Below, piece by piece: positions 10,290 to 22,680 of a DNA stretch of 53,770 nt. This stretch comes from Gnetum montanum (taxonomy: Eukaryota > Streptophyta > Gnetopsida > Gnetales > Gnetaceae): contig MNCI01002829.1 in the NCBI GenBank assembly GCA_015680685.1, positions 168,740-222,509 of the forward strand, read 5' to 3'. The position numbers and the translations under genes were made by a program. The notes under the pieces were generated by a model, which made no database searches, was not told the origin of the DNA, and worked only from the letters and a program-made list of their open reading frames with translations. Position 1 is the stretch's first letter. Every line of letters starts with the position of its first letter.

Positions 10290-12221
10290 ATGGCTGGGCA
10301 TAGCAGTGGCAGCAGCGTGGGGCTGTGTGGCTCAAGAGCTCCACCGCCAACGCCGAGCCAGGGTGGTGGACATTCTACAATTGTGAACAACGATGCATTC
10401 TCAGCGTTTCTGGAGACGTCGCTGAGGTTTTCTGGGTTGGTTTTGCCTGACACGCCTGTTGTGAAGGGTGTGTGCAAGGATTTTGTGGTTCCTCTCGTGG
10501 ATTTGTGTGGGGAGGATGTTGCTCGCCATTTTGCAGAGGCTGCCTCTGAGTTTGGATGTTTTCAGGTTGTGGGTCATGGTCTGGACCAGGATTTGGCTGC
10601 TACAGCCGAGGGAGAATGCTGCAAGATGTTTGAACTCAGGTCTGAGGATGATGAAAAAATGATTCTGATGAACTACAAGGATCCCGACACAGCCGATGAT
10701 GTTTTGTCTGGGAAACCCAGGTATGGAGATTCACAAGATTCTCTCTCTCTCTCTCTCTTTTAATAGTAGATTTGATTTTGTTTTTGATAAATTTTGGGAC
10801 ATGAAGAAGTTATTAGCCCAACAATTGTACGATGTAAGCTTTTCATTTATCTTGTTTTTGGAGTAAGGCATCGGCATTGTTCAGGGTATTTTAAGGAAAA
10901 GCCTTTAATTTCTTGTATTTGAAGGTTTAATGTTATTTGCCGATATTTATTGTTTGTGGCTTTGTGCTCTTTGGGATAGGAGACTGCTCTATTTTCCTTT
11001 ACATTTCAAATAAATTTTAAGCATGAACTGTTTTCAGAGATTCTGAGTCTGAAGTTCTTAGGATCTAATGTTACTAGCCTCAATGTGTAAATTTAAATTT
11101 TGACATTCTTCCATCTGTAACGGGACTTTAAAGCCCACTCAGGGAGCTTTGAACCGTAGCATGTCTTTCTTACATGAAGAGTCCTTAGCAAGGTTCAAAA
11201 GACCAAGTTATTAACATTTATGAAACCTTAAAGCATTTTTCATTATTGGATCCTAAACATTGATAAAGGTGCAGAGAAATTTAAAGACTAAAATCTTTAG
11301 GCAGCTATAGTTGGTGCATATTTACATCGTCCGAGTTGTGAGATTTTGAAGAGCTTAAACTCTCCAGCACTTGCATATTCTAAAACAGAAGCCACGTTTT
11401 TTAAAACACAAAGTTCAAAATTTTTAACACCGGTTATCATTCCATGAGCATAAACTTTTTGTTATTCTAGGGTCTACTATGAGATTTCAGGAATAGGGGC
11501 ATCTAATGGATAATGTCTTAACTTTCAGCTCTGAACTGAGAGACTATGCTGTGAACATGGAGCAACTGGCTTGCAAAATAATACAGAATCTGCTTGTGGG
11601 TCTAGGTAGCTGGGATTCTACATCATTCTTTACAGATGTGCAGGAAAACAGTGCATCAGTGCTTTGCCTCTGCAGTCAGAAAGGCCATTCCAAGTCGTCT
11701 TCCCCACCTCGGCTCAGACACTCTTATCCATATATTTTGAGTCTGCAATACCAGGCTACCTCTGGCAGTCACCAGGTCTTTGTTGACAGGTCTTGGAGTC
11801 GAGTTACTGTACAAGCAGGGTCCATATTGGTAACTGTGGGAGATGTAATGAAGGTTATTATAAATTGAAATCAATCACATTATTTTAGAATCCTATAATT
11901 GAATTTGGATTCATCTTACTTGTCATAACCTTATTCCCAAGATTGAGAATTATCTATGTGGTATCAAAATTGAATGTGTAGGTATGGAGCAATGGAAAAT
12001 ACAAAGGTGTGGTAGGCAGAGCAGTTGCAGAGAATTGTTCCACAAGTGTGGAGCTGCTGTACTGCCCTTCTCCAGAGAGCATCATTAATCCCATCACCCA
12101 AGTATCTGAGAAAACTATTGCCGCATACTCTTCTTTTGTCTTCAAAGATTATGCATCAAGGCTGATGAAGCAGAGGATTCTGTTCAAGGATCCTTTGGAG
12201 CGCTTCAAGCTATTTGTTTGA
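10290..12221 (+). CDS. 2-oxoglutarate/Fe(II) dioxygenase-like protein, 3 exons, metal ligands not conserved
   Basis: Exons 10290-10720, 11529-11853 and 11982-12221 have GT/AG borders and compatible phases, giving 331 residues, usual for plant 2-oxoglutarate dioxygenases. Residues about 1-144 resemble the DIOX_N region (FVVPLVDLCG, EFGCFQVVGHG); about 200-300 resemble the jelly-roll core (YILSLQYQ, GSILVTVGDVMK, VWSNGKYK). It is closest in style to gibberellin 2-oxidase-like members, but the substrate is unknown. The catalytic signature is missing: HxD reads H208-S-Y210, the distal His position is G264, and RxS reads S272-T-S274. The frame is nonetheless open throughout, so it may be an expressed non-catalytic homologue or a recently silenced gene. 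The start ATG is in AAAATGGCT context. A CT repeat follows the first donor (10739-10758). Confidence 0.75.
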
Positions 12222-12475
12222 GTCGGTCTTTTACGGCAGGTTCTTGGACCAAGCTTTCCCTGGTTTTATTCAGAGGCCTCTCTTTCTGAATGTTTCCAGA
12301 CATGCACTGTCTGAGTTTTAAAGTCCATATTTATCCTAAAACTGGGCAAAATCAAAAAGTTTAAGATTTCATGCTCGTTACCATAAACTACTATACTCAG
12401 GTGTCATGTTGAATTGCCTTAATCCTATCATACGTACTCTCAGAAACGTTATATCAAGATGATATATCATCTTTG

Positions 12476-12481
12476 AATAAA
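12476..12481 (+). promoter_or_regulatory. Candidate poly(A) signal of the dioxygenase-like gene
   Basis: AATAAA about 255 bases after the stop codon, in AT-rich DNA, a normal distance for a plant 3' UTR. Confidence 0.45.
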
Positions 12482-15400
12482 AAAATATGGTACTACTCCT
12501 TGGATAGTTTTATTTATATTGTCAAAATCTTATCGAATATCATGGCATGTGGATGGGTTTGAAAAGAACCATAATCACTAACGTACTTGACTGGAGGCTC
12601 ATTTAAGACCTATAATCACTTGATAATTTGAAGATACATAGTCAATATGATATTTTAAACACAGACTTCAATAAAATGTACTCTGAATTTTTTTAATAAT
12701 ATAATTTGTTTTTTTGGGTCCTGACACCCCAACACTTTTAACACAATATTTTCCTGCGCGGCACTCCACTTATGCAAAAGCATAATTTTAAAATAACTTA
12801 GAAACAACGTAATGTCTTCCTTTATTTTGGAAAGAAGACATAATACTCTATAAAAACTTAGGAAAACGTGACAGTACCAAAAGCATATAACTTTATAGTT
12901 ATACAATATAATTCTGCCTTTCTAACCTTTGATACTTGAAGATGATTCTAACACAACCACCATCACTTGAATCACCTTTCATTTCATTACTTCACTTTTC
13001 CGTTTCAGTGGCTCACTTTAACGAATTGTACGTGGAAAGTTGCAGCTTGCAGCCACACTGAAACTGTTTTCCTTTGGAGAACTCCACTGTAGAGATTACA
13101 GAACTTACAAACCTTAGTAAAAGGACGAAAGCTTACAAACCGCCCACACGCGGAAAAGTTTTTTTGCTTTCAAAAATTTTTCTTCCACATGAATCATTGT
13201 ATATGCTCTATGAATTTTCAACTTTTCAGGTGGGGATGCGCTTCCAGAGGCGACATCGATGTTAAGTTACCAGAGTTCAAACTTAAAACTATGCATAAGG
13301 CATCCAGTGAGTGCAGTTTTTTAAACTATGCACAGGGCATCCAGTGAGTTTAGTTTTCTACGCTTTTGAAATAAGTGATTTATATCTCCAGAGTTTGATC
13401 CGACGGGTGTGTTTTATGCTTATTTGATAGGTTTGCTAATAACAAAGTACCATAAAATCAGTGTGCCATTCCGCAGTTTGTTAGAGCAAAGGTTTGATAG
13501 TTTGAATTAGATTAGATATAGTCTATGGGAATATAAACTCAAATTCTTAGCTTTTAAGTACGATTAATAAGAACACAAGCGCCTATGAACTTTGACTACC
13601 ATCATTTCTGATCTCTGCTTAACTGGTATGGTCTCAGCTGAGAATTTTTGAGAGAAAAAGTAGTACAAGAACTAAGTGTTGGCAGTATAAATATTTTCGG
13701 CTGAAACCATGCTGAGTTGATAATAAGTTAAACACGGTGATAGTGAAGTTCATGTGTACTCGTGTTCTTGTTCTTGTTAATCGTGTTTTAAGCGAGAAAT
13801 TTGAATTTATATTCAGTCATTTTAATATATAAAACTATACTATAATTTATTACTGCTCACATATCAATTTCTTCTTTACTGTTTTACTTTGTTTCTTTTA
13901 CTTTTTAATTGTTTTTTTTCTTTAATACCTTTTCTCTCTTTGCTCTGTGTTTTGGTTTTATATAATTTTTTTGGCCGAGAGGCCAACTTGTCTCGTAGGA
14001 TAGGGGGAGGGGGAAGTCACTTGTCGCCCTCCATGTCACGTGCCACCTAAGATCCATAAAATGGGAAAAAACATGAACTGAATAGCCACACCTTTTCATA
14101 TTCCCCTTGCGCAAAATGTGAATTAAAGAGATATAGCTTTTCATATTTCACGCTACACACATAAAAAGGCCAAACATAACCAAATGTAGAATGGGAATGG
14201 GAATAAGAATGAGAATTCCATTTCCATTTTGTCTTTGTCGTCGTCTGCAACTGCTGCTGCAAGCCACCTGGCCCAACTGAACCAGCTTCGATGACGCAGA
14301 GCTCCGCCAACTTTGGAGCTCTGCCAGAGCATTGGAAAAGTACCTACGATGGTGGCCCATGCTTCAGTTGCAATAACAAGCTTATCGGCATGTGCTTCTT
14401 CAACAAGGCAACAATAAGGCAGTAGGCTAGTCGGCCCTTGGTGCATCCTTACTTAACAACGAGGGCCACGACATGCACACATCATCGACAATCATAATAC
14501 AATTTTTGTTAAAATAGCTAAAAGATCTCTTTAGGTTTTTTTTTTGGATAAAATTTATATATGAATTAGGCCAATATGTTTCTTGAATAGCTTTGTTTGA
14601 ATGTATGTTTTAAGCATAAAATTTTGTAGGTAGGGGAAGGATGAGGGGTAGAGCCAAAGGCATTCGAAGAAAGATGGTAATGGCTATAGTTGAAGCTGCA
14701 ACCTAAGGGGAAGGGTCTTTTGAAGTTTCTGTGTCAACAATAGCCTTTGGTTATTAAAATCTCTTTTTAGAAGCAAACTTTCTCCCAGTTTTTTTATGTG
14801 TGTTTTCGTTAATTTTTATAGTGAATTGTAACGTGTTGAGCATTACATTTTGATGATTTTGTACAATTTTCATAGTTTCACTTCAAGCTGAGCTTTTTGT
14901 CATCAGTGCTTAGCATGCCTTCCATTATATTTGCATTCCCAATGCAAAAACATTCTAAAGTTTGGTTCTATTATTTTTTCAATGCTTTTTGGAGTGGTAG
15001 AGAATTCTGAAATTGTAATTTTCTGCTACTATCTTGAGTAATCTTCTTTTGCTACACCCTTTTTCAATGTAAAGGAATATTTGTAAGTTCATTTTCTCTT
15101 TATCTCATTGTATATTTTGTGTAGGTTTTATCATTTCTATGATTCTGCTTTGAAATTTAGCAGTTACCATGAAGTAGATGCATTTAGTTGTTACGATTAT
15201 GACTGCTTTTTCGTTTGTAATATGCATTTTAATAAAATGCAAAACGTTAACATTTTTGTTAGCACATGAAAATTATTAGCGAATTTGAGATGTCGGCCTA
15301 ACTTCGGTCATAATTTTAACAATTTTTCCTGCTTATTGCTTATTGGGAGGACTTAAAGAGTTCAAATTTGATAATTTCTTCTTACTGTTTCAGTGAGGCC

Positions 15401-15590
15401 TTTTTTTTATGTACATATTCTTTGATTGATAGAATCTAATGGATGATATGGTGGTTAACCTAGTAAATTTTAAAAACGAGAATTTCTGCACGTTTGGCAG
15501 CCTAGACCTTGGGAAGATCTCTGGCAAGATCGTGCTGTGATGATCCTAGCTAATGCCGAGAAACGGCAATGAGCTCTCTGCCGATGCACA
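12482..15590. other. Host spacer, no gene recognised
   Basis: AT-rich DNA with scattered short frames. Overlapping minus-strand frames at 14047-14446 (up to 97 codons) show no known domain. GGCCGAGAGGCC at about 13975 is a short inverted repeat. Nothing else is supported. Confidence 0.5.
13286..13358 (+). repeat. Two-unit tandem repeat, about 37 bp
   Basis: AAACTATGCATAAGGCATCC and AAACTATGCACAGGGCATCC each begin a unit that continues with AGTGAGT and a T-rich end. The units start at 13286 and 13323. Confidence 0.7.
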
Positions 15591-15594
15591 CGTC

Positions 15595-16030
15595 TTGCCA
15601 TAATCATAAATAACGAATTATTTATAAATCTTCCCTAACCAAAGAGTCACTGCAGGGAGCCAATGATTATATTTATCTCGGTTATTCATAATCTCGGTTA
15701 TATATAATGATATATTTATAATCATAAACATAAATGATTATATATAATGATTAGAAACATTTCATCATAAATAAAGTCGGTTATTTATAATCATTTCATT
15801 CTATATATCTTATGGATAATGCTAACCAAGATATAATTATTATGGGTTAGTTATGAATGAATAAATAATATCTCTAAAATTATGGATTATGAGTAATATT
15901 TCATCATATCTTAACTTTATTTATTATGAAATGTTTACTATTCGAATGAATCTTATAATCCATAATATCTTAGATTATAATTATGAATTATTGCTCTAAT
16001 TGTAATAATCTCATAACATTTATTGGATTC
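15595..16030. repeat. AT-rich region with repeated ATAATCAT/TTATAAT motifs
   Basis: TATAATGATTA, ATAATCAT and TCGGTTATT recur in both orientations, forming many short inverted repeats. No reading frame. It may be a decayed MITE-like insertion or simple AT-rich expansion. Confidence 0.45.
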
Positions 16031-16248
16031 CACAATAATTATGAATGAGGTGTTAGCATCATTCATATCTTGTCCATTGTAACCATAATGTCAATATATA
16101 AAAACCCGTGATATAATAATAACATTATTTATGCATTTGTAATGTGATTTTTTATATCTCCATGGACGAATATGCATTACAAATATATGTTGCAGTGTCA
16201 ATTTAGTTTGATCTCTTCGTATTCCCTCACTCGCATGCACCATATGCA

Positions 16249-16342
16249 TGGGAGTTAAAGAATCAGTGCAGGGGAGTTGAATCGCTACTTGATTAATGTC
16301 CCCTAACCTTTGAGCTTCCATGCACTGATTCTTTAGCTCCCA
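16249..16342. repeat. Imperfect inverted repeat (about 26-bp arms)
   Basis: TTAAAGAATCAGTGCA on the left (16249-16274 arm) pairs with TGCACTGATTCTTTAG on the right (16317-16342 arm) across a loop of about 42 bases. A third, diverged TTCCATGCACTAATT copy follows at about 16420. It lies just upstream of the Helitron helicase fragment. Confidence 0.7.
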
Positions 16343-16455
16343 CAACAAAACTTACGGGTTTAATTGTTTAGCTCCCCTATATGCACGACATGCAAAGGAA
16401 TACACATTAATTCTTTTGCTTCCATGCACTAATTGAATAGAGATTCGATTAATGT

Positions 16456-16640
16456 GCCACAAGAGAACTTATGGGTTTAATATTTGTTGCATTATCTGGA
16501 GTCAAGATCATTGGTTCTTTAAAAATTCATTCTCGTTTGTATGTGCAAAGATACAGAAATATTTCAGATGCTTAACATCTCCAAAGTAGAATTACACAGG
16601 AAGTTCGTTTTGCTCAATTAGAGGATTAGGCATATTAAGT
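16456..16640 (+). pseudogene. C-terminal fragment of a Helitron Pif1-type helicase (extra copy)
   Basis: Frame fragment with TRELMGLIFVALSGVK, corresponding to helicase motif VI and the C-terminus in the main copy near 38375-38530. A stop interrupts it after RYRNISDA, then HLQSRI and FAQLED follow. Only the tail of the gene is here, with its 3' non-coding sequence to 16860. It is either the end of a second, mostly lost Helitron or a duplicated tail. Confidence 0.75.
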
Positions 16641-16864
16641 TCACACTTATCATTGTATTTTTCCTTTTGCTCAATCCTATTATACAGCTCTGTAATGTTT
16701 GTTGCAATAATTGTGCAATGTATTCCTTCATCAACATATACGAAATATATAAACTTTTATTTTAACCAATTTATGTTTACCAGTATATCTTATTTGGAAT
16801 GCAAATAGTGATGATAACTTAAAAAATAAAAAAATAATTAAATTCTACCCTGCGAAACCGCTCC

Positions 16865-16874
16865 ACTAGCTTAG

Positions 16875-16905
<31 letters not shown>

Positions 16906-17051
16906 CCAAGATGATTTAAAAAAAATGATGTTAACCAAGCCCGACTACCAGATGAGGTAACACTAGCTTAGAGATATATATATATATATAAATTAGTCGA
17001 GATGATTTAAAAAAAATGATGTTAACCAAGCCTGACGACTAAACGAGGTAA
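16865..17051 (+). repeat. Tandem pair of about 95-bp units with (TA)n tracts
   Basis: Each unit begins ACTAGCTTAGA, carries a TA run, then GATGATTTAAAAAAAATGA and GTTAACCAAGCC, ending GAGGTAAC. The units start at about 16865 and 16962. Single copies form both arms of the palindrome at 39352-39786. Confidence 0.8.
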
Positions 17052-17143
17052 CAAGATAACTAAAAACAGAATCACTCACCCCTCCTCTGTTTCTCTACCA
17101 CTTACCCAATTTAGTTTTACCCTCTCGGTCAAGTTTGCTCTTT

Positions 17144-17144
17144 N
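17144..17144. other. Single N in assembly
   Basis: One undetermined base in TTTNTTTG. No flanking duplication is seen here, unlike the two other Ns. Confidence 0.9.
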
Positions 17145-17341
17145 TTTGTTATTGAAGTACTAACATTGTTCAGGGAGAGAAAAAATATGATGTTGACATT
17201 TGCTCATCACCTTCTTCTTTCTTTACTATTTTCTTTTGTTCCTATGCTTTTTTGTTATTATTATTTTGGCTAAGAGGCCTCTTAGGCATTGTGTTACAAG
17301 ATTAAGAGGTGTAATATTGGAATTTATGCATTTTCAGAAAC

Positions 17342-18379
17342 ATGGATCCTGTTGCTATTAGTTCCAATAAAGAAGGCGAAGAACACTCTTTTCAAAATCA
17401 GCAACAACAACCATCTACTACAATAAGTAATGCAATTCATAGAGATCGTGGTAGTGGGTGTGCACATGGGCATAGTCGAGGTAGAGGACAATCACAAATT
17501 ATAGAAATTAAAAATCCAAAATCGATGATTGCAGAGGGAGAAGATGATTTCTAAAACAAGAAGAAAAACGACGTGAATGAGAACGACAACTAATTCTACG
17601 AAATTTATGAGTATGTAATTTATGCATTTTTTAATATTTCAAAACAATTATTTATTATAGGAAAATCTTCTCATTTCATTTACATACTTACATTGCATAT
17701 ATTTTTTTAGTCTACGTCAACTTCAAATCCCCTCTCATCACTTGGAAATTCATCCAATGCAATAATCCACATTATTGATACTAATAATGTAAATAATCAA
17801 GAAGAAATGTAGGTTGGTGTTTGCCCATACTCAAGTTGGTACATATTTTAATTCAATTTTTAGTTTAAATTTTGAAATACTTTTTGTAGGACCTTAGAAA
17901 TGCATCTATGCTTGTTAAGTAAGCAACATCTATTCTAGAAATCACACACGAAGAAGAACAACAAGTGCAAGAAGATCAAGAACAACCACATTATAGTGAG
18001 AGTGAGTGTCGAACAAGGCAACGTTGATAGAAGAAAAATTTATTTCATCAAATAAATGAAGCTACAAATGTTGCCAGTGCATCAACAATGGAGATGCCTT
18101 ATTCAGAACTTATTCAGTCTTTCTCAAGATTGCAAAAGATAGGTATAGAAATTACTTAAGCAATACAAAATTTTAATACTGTAGTTAGAAGTTTTGCAAA
18201 TCCACATTTCTGTAATGTATGCAACAAAATGTTTCTTGGCATATTATTGGATTCAACCAGAAGTAGAGGACCCACATGCAATAGGTGCATTAATGAAAAA
18301 CAACATAATATTCTTGATAGTTTTGGTTGTGAAATTAAATGATTTTCTGTTGAAAATAACATGGATCTTGGTATCCAAC
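17342..18379 (+). pseudogene. Helitron RepHel, N-terminal part (block 1)
   Basis: Starts with a 70-codon frame (MDPVAISSNKEG..., Gln-rich and then Arg/Gly/His-rich) typical of the low-complexity leader of plant Helitron proteins. Several short frames follow, separated by intron-like AT-rich stretches. At about 18000-18020 there is SECRTRQR. Paired Cys motifs, FCNVCNK and PTCNRCIN, lie near 18205-18280, as in the N-terminal zinc-finger-like region of Helitron proteins. The block stops where B2 inserted, and reading resumes at 25441. Many stops; not functional. Confidence 0.6.
18375..18379 (+). repeat. Target site duplication of B2, left
   Basis: CCAAC, repeated at 25436-25440. Confidence 0.92.
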
Positions 18380-19221
18380 TGATGAGTCGTGATATCGCAT
18401 TAGCTGCGATATCGCATACGCAATATCGCATCCACAATATCACGTCGGCCCCTACGATATCGCATACGCGATATCGCAGCTCGTCGCCATGTCTATAAAT
18501 AAGAGGCATCTTTCCCTTGTTCACTCATCTAGATCTAGACCCTTAGCCAAACTATAGCAGTTTTACCATTCCAGAGTTAGAATAATTTTCATGTGCTCGT
18601 AGTAGGAGTCTCAAAGTGAACGAATCTTTATTTGAGCAAATTGTACCTGAGCACACATTTGTGTACGGCAATAAAGATGAACTTTCTGATAAACCTTGCA
18701 GCATGTGGACTAAGCTAAATAGGAATTAATTAATGTTAAATGTTTAATTTCTTTCGTAGATAATTAATCTCTCCCAACCCTTAACTCTCCTAGTTAAGTG
18801 CATTCAGTATGACCGCTTCGAGCATCTGTGTAACGCTTGGTAACTTAGTAACGAGTAGCGTTTGATAATCCTAGTAGCGTTGCACTGGTTCACAGTGTGT
18901 ACGACAAGTGGGAACGGATACTGATGCTAGGATACTTAGAACTTAGTTAGCGAATAGTTAATGGAAATTAGTTATTTAGTTCTCTTCACCTTCCCCTCTT
19001 AGCATAGGTGTTAAAAATATAAAAGATATAAAAATCACATACCTCAAACTTACTTAACCATACAACCGTGACAATACAAGTAAGTTTGGGAGGACAACGA
19101 TTGATTAACCTTAAGTGTTCCATTAGGGTGCGTAAGCACTTAGTCCTTGGAGTTCGATCGGATTGCGCGTGAGACACTCGTATTCATATGGTTGAGTGTA
19201 GGGGTACCTCGCCACTCATCA
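18380..19221 (+). repeat. 5' LTR of B2 (842 bp)
   Basis: U3 carries GATATCGCATACGCGATATC at 18456-18475 and further GATATC-type palindromes at 18390-18450. TATAAATA follows near 18493, and GGCAATAAAG near 18666 supplies the poly(A) signal. Confidence 0.95.
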
Positions 19222-19222
19222 T

Positions 19223-19240
19223 TGGCACCGTTGCTGGGGA
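19223..19240 (+). other. Primer binding site, tRNA-Asp (B2)
   Basis: TGGCACCGTTGCTGGGGA pairs with plant tRNA-Asp with two C-to-T/G-to-A-type differences from the A1 site. Confidence 0.9.
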
Positions 19241-19368
19241 CTTAGTTGTTTATGCACTACGTAGAACATAGGAGATCATCCATATCGTTGGGAAGCTTAA
19301 ACGAACCCTTAGGGTTGATCAAAAGAAAAATAAGATAACGGTAGACAACACATCGAACAAGACTAAAA

Positions 19369-21885
19369 ATGTCTTCTTCTTCACACAACAACACTTCACT
19401 GCTTAGGAACAACACTAGAGACAGTCGGCGGCACAACACATAACCAAAATCTGGCAGTTCCTCAACAATTTTGGGTGGTATATATTCACCACGATGAATA
19501 TGTACCTGACTTTACTTTTATTCTTCATCAAGATGAGCAACTATTTTGGAGAGATTTGGAAGGTAACATAGTGTTGCCTCCAGATCGAGCAGTCACCAAC
19601 ATGCTTCTTCGTGCTCTCACATGAATAGGCATGTCACAGTTATATGCAGAATGCGTTGCATGCGAACATTAACCAAGGGACTACCATCCCACAGAAGCAC
19701 AACGTCAATGGGACTTGCAACAGGAGAGATACTATACATCGTTGAAGGGCAAAGGCCCCCATAACGCTCCACCCGTCTTAAGCAAAAATGAGGGTGATGA
19801 ACCTATTTCCATAGGTTCTCCACAAAATGATGTTCCCCCTCCTAATGATGTGAGGAGGTGATGTATTAGAACCTTCACTCCACAATTAACAACCCTAGTT
19901 TTGATCCCCACGAACAGTAAGTGTTCAACGAGCGAACACAAACACATGATAAGGGAGAGCATTCTGATCATCATCACGATCGAAGTTGGGACCACCAAAG
20001 AGAAGGTAGGAAACATCGTCATGGCGATCATTCTCCTTCTTCTTCACCTTCATCATCACATTCACCCTCTCCTTCAGCATTAGGACGTAGTCATAGGGAA
20101 CCTAACCATGAGGATAAGGGTAAACAGAGTGAGAAACCTCGACAAGAGAGTCAAGAGCGAGGATGAGGGTACTCTAGAGAATCAAGGCATGGAAGAAGGA
20201 AAAGTGGGGAACCACGTAGAAATCATAGAGACTATGAGAGAAATGACCACGAAGAACCCCTACTTGCAACTTGAAGCATGTTAGACATCACGGAGGCCGT
20301 TAGAATTCCAACAAGGCACCAGAAAGATAGCAGGATCAAGAGATTAGACATGAATAATATCCCACGATTTGAGGGGGGATACAACGCTGATCCTCAGAAC
20401 CACTTACAAGCATTTCACGATGCTTGTGCCTTGCAGAATATTGAGAATGAATGGCAAAAATTAAAGTTATTTCCAAGGACACTGATGAAAGAAGTGAAAA
20501 GCTAGTACTGGTTCTTAGAATCAGAATCCATTCGAAGGTGGAGTATGATGCTAGAACTGTTTAACGATAAGTATCAAACATACTCCCGAGTGTCCAACAT
20601 GTGAAAGAAAATCCAAGGATGGAAGTAGGGAACTCATGAACCCTTGGATGCTGCCATGGGCCGATACTATGCACTGTTACATTGTTGCCCGGGCCATGGT
20701 TACTCGCAGCTGGATCAACTACACCATCTCATAGATGGAATTAGGCATGAAACTAGGAGAACCCTTGGAACGTATGCCCAAGGGAGATTATTAGAGCTTA
20801 GGTCTTATTAGATCCATAGATTGTTGGAGTAAGTAGCTAAGGAAGAAGGAGAGCTACACAAGAGAGAAAGCGCGGAAGAGTATAACCACGATCCTTCCCT
20901 ACGAAAAAGGGGAGTGAGATTGTGTGAGGAGGAGGATGAGTCACCACTCGAAGAGATGGTGAATAGGAAAACCTTGCCGCTCCAAAAATTAACAACAAAA
21001 GTGTCAGCAAAGGTAGATTAAATGTGGGACTCCTTAGATAGTAGATTTGAAACCGTTCTCTAAAAATCATAGAGGAGTCTAAGGAGTGAAATAGTGACCA
21101 TGATAAAAAGAAAAAGAGGGATTTGGACCATGCACGTAACAAAGGTAAGGGTAAAATGGCTATCATTGAAGAGGTTGTGGATTCTGATATAGACAATGAC
21201 GGTGGATGTGAGATATGCCAGTATGACATCCTAAGGGATGTTGCCCAATCATCTCACATTTGCCAGAGTCTGGGGTATATGCACTTAACCCATGACTTAA
21301 CAAACGGCAGGCACCCCGAAGGTTACCTTATCCCCAAGGTAACCCAAGGCAGTTTCACCAACCGTTAACGTATTATCCAAGTGGAACTCCTCCACAACCT
21401 ATTGAGCAACACCAGCAATGGCAATATCCACAGTCATGGGGGATGCCACCACCAAGGCAACAATACCCTTACCGGCAACCGAATCCATATGGCTATTACG
21501 TGTAGCAACCAATCTCTCCACATAACTCTGTTGGTCACGTGACACCATAATGTCACTACCAAGCTCGGGAGTATTATAGGACTCCTTCTCTTAGGAGAGA
21601 CACACCACACGCATACCATCCTCTAAATCCATCTGCCACTCTCACATTGATAGCTCTGTTACCACCCGCTCCAGCGATGCAAGGGGAACTCCCCACTCAA
21701 CTGCAGCAATGCAATGCTACGCGAGCTGTAAACCTTCAACCCGCTGCTCGTTCTGACAACTACACAAAGAGAAGACCTTTCTTCAGAACCAATAGTCCAA
21801 ACAAGCTCTCACAACCACAAGTGGTTGAGCCTCCAAACGCTTCTCCATCAAATAAGGCTTCGGAGCTCCCTTCAAACCAAAAATA
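19369..21885 (+). pseudogene. gag: gag of B2 (broken)
   Basis: Starts MSSSSHNN at 19369, matching the MSS start of C4. DEYVPDFTFILHQDE near 19490 is shared with C4 and absent from A-type gag. A His/Ser/Arg-rich linker (HSPSSSPSSSHSPSPS) follows at about 20030-20090. The retrotransposon-gag core is at about 20280-20820 (TEAVRIPTRH, DMNNIPRFEGGY, SIRRWSMMLELFNDKYQTYSR). Zinc-knuckle-like CEICQYDI at about 21208 is damaged further along. A Pro/Gln-rich tail follows (RPFFRTNSPNKLSQ near 21770). Frame changes and many stops make it non-functional. Confidence 0.85.
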
Positions 21886-21899
21886 GAGCTCAACGCACA

Positions 21900-22680
21900 C
21901 GGTTATCTTAACACATACCATCACTGACTGGATTAAGGAGGGCCACCTTCCCAGGAAATTCTCTGACCCCGGAAGCCCTTTAATTTATCTTCAAGTCGTG
22001 ACCATGTAAATCTCTTTTAGACTCAGGTTCTAGAGTCAACTTAATATCACAAGAGATGTATAAAGCCTAGAACCTGCCTCCACTAAAAAAGAGTAATATT
22101 TGCTTACAGTTGGCTGACCAGTCCATCACTATTCCCTTGGGGTTGGTGGAGGACATCATTACCATTGTGTGTGGTTGGTCATACCCAGTTGATTTCCTAG
22201 TAATACAAGTAAACAATGAAAAAGGGGACTTCCCAATAATAATGGGAAGGGCATGGCTAAGTACCATAAACGCATGCCTAGGAATCTGCAATCTTTCCCT
22301 GGAAATATCTAAGGAAAACACTTTTGGGAAGATCGAGAAGAAGAAAGTTCCATGCATCACATATAGTGATACAAGGTGTGATGGCATACAGGAATGTTTA
22401 ACATTGCCTGCATGCAGCCGGTGTGCACTAGAAATTAACATACAAAAGTGCCTATATATAGCAACCACACAACAAAAAGACACCCCGTGGTTGACGGCTA
22501 ATCAAGAGAGCAATCCACCAACGTGCATGGAACTAACTGGGGGACCAACTTGTGGCCACGTCGAAAGCATAGATACACTGGAGCAAGAGTGTTGCCAACT
22601 TCCAACCCTTAACCTGAAAACATTAATTGGGAGAAGTTAGACACTTCTAAAAAATTCAAACAAGCGCTCATTATTTCGGA
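21900..22680 (+). pseudogene. Aspartic protease domain of B2 (pol remnant)
   Basis: Retropepsin-like domain that would process Gag-Pol. The active-site motif LLDSGSRVNLIS is at 22017-22052 with Asp-Ser-Gly intact. After a stop, LADQSITIPLGLVEDI, YPVDFLVIQV and FPIIMGRAWLS follow, which is the Athila/gypsy protease pattern. The frame from 22110 is open to 22637. The sequence then reads DTSKKFKQ, matching the protease/RT linker of C4 (IPKSFKQ near 47400), and jumps at about 22665-22680 into sequence found after integrase in C4 (near 50240). RT, RNase H and integrase are therefore deleted. Confidence 0.85.

Noticed and set aside
14047-14446. Overlapping minus-strand frames of 70-97 codons
   Set aside because: They overlap in different frames, show no recognisable domain, and lie in sequence without promoter or splice context.
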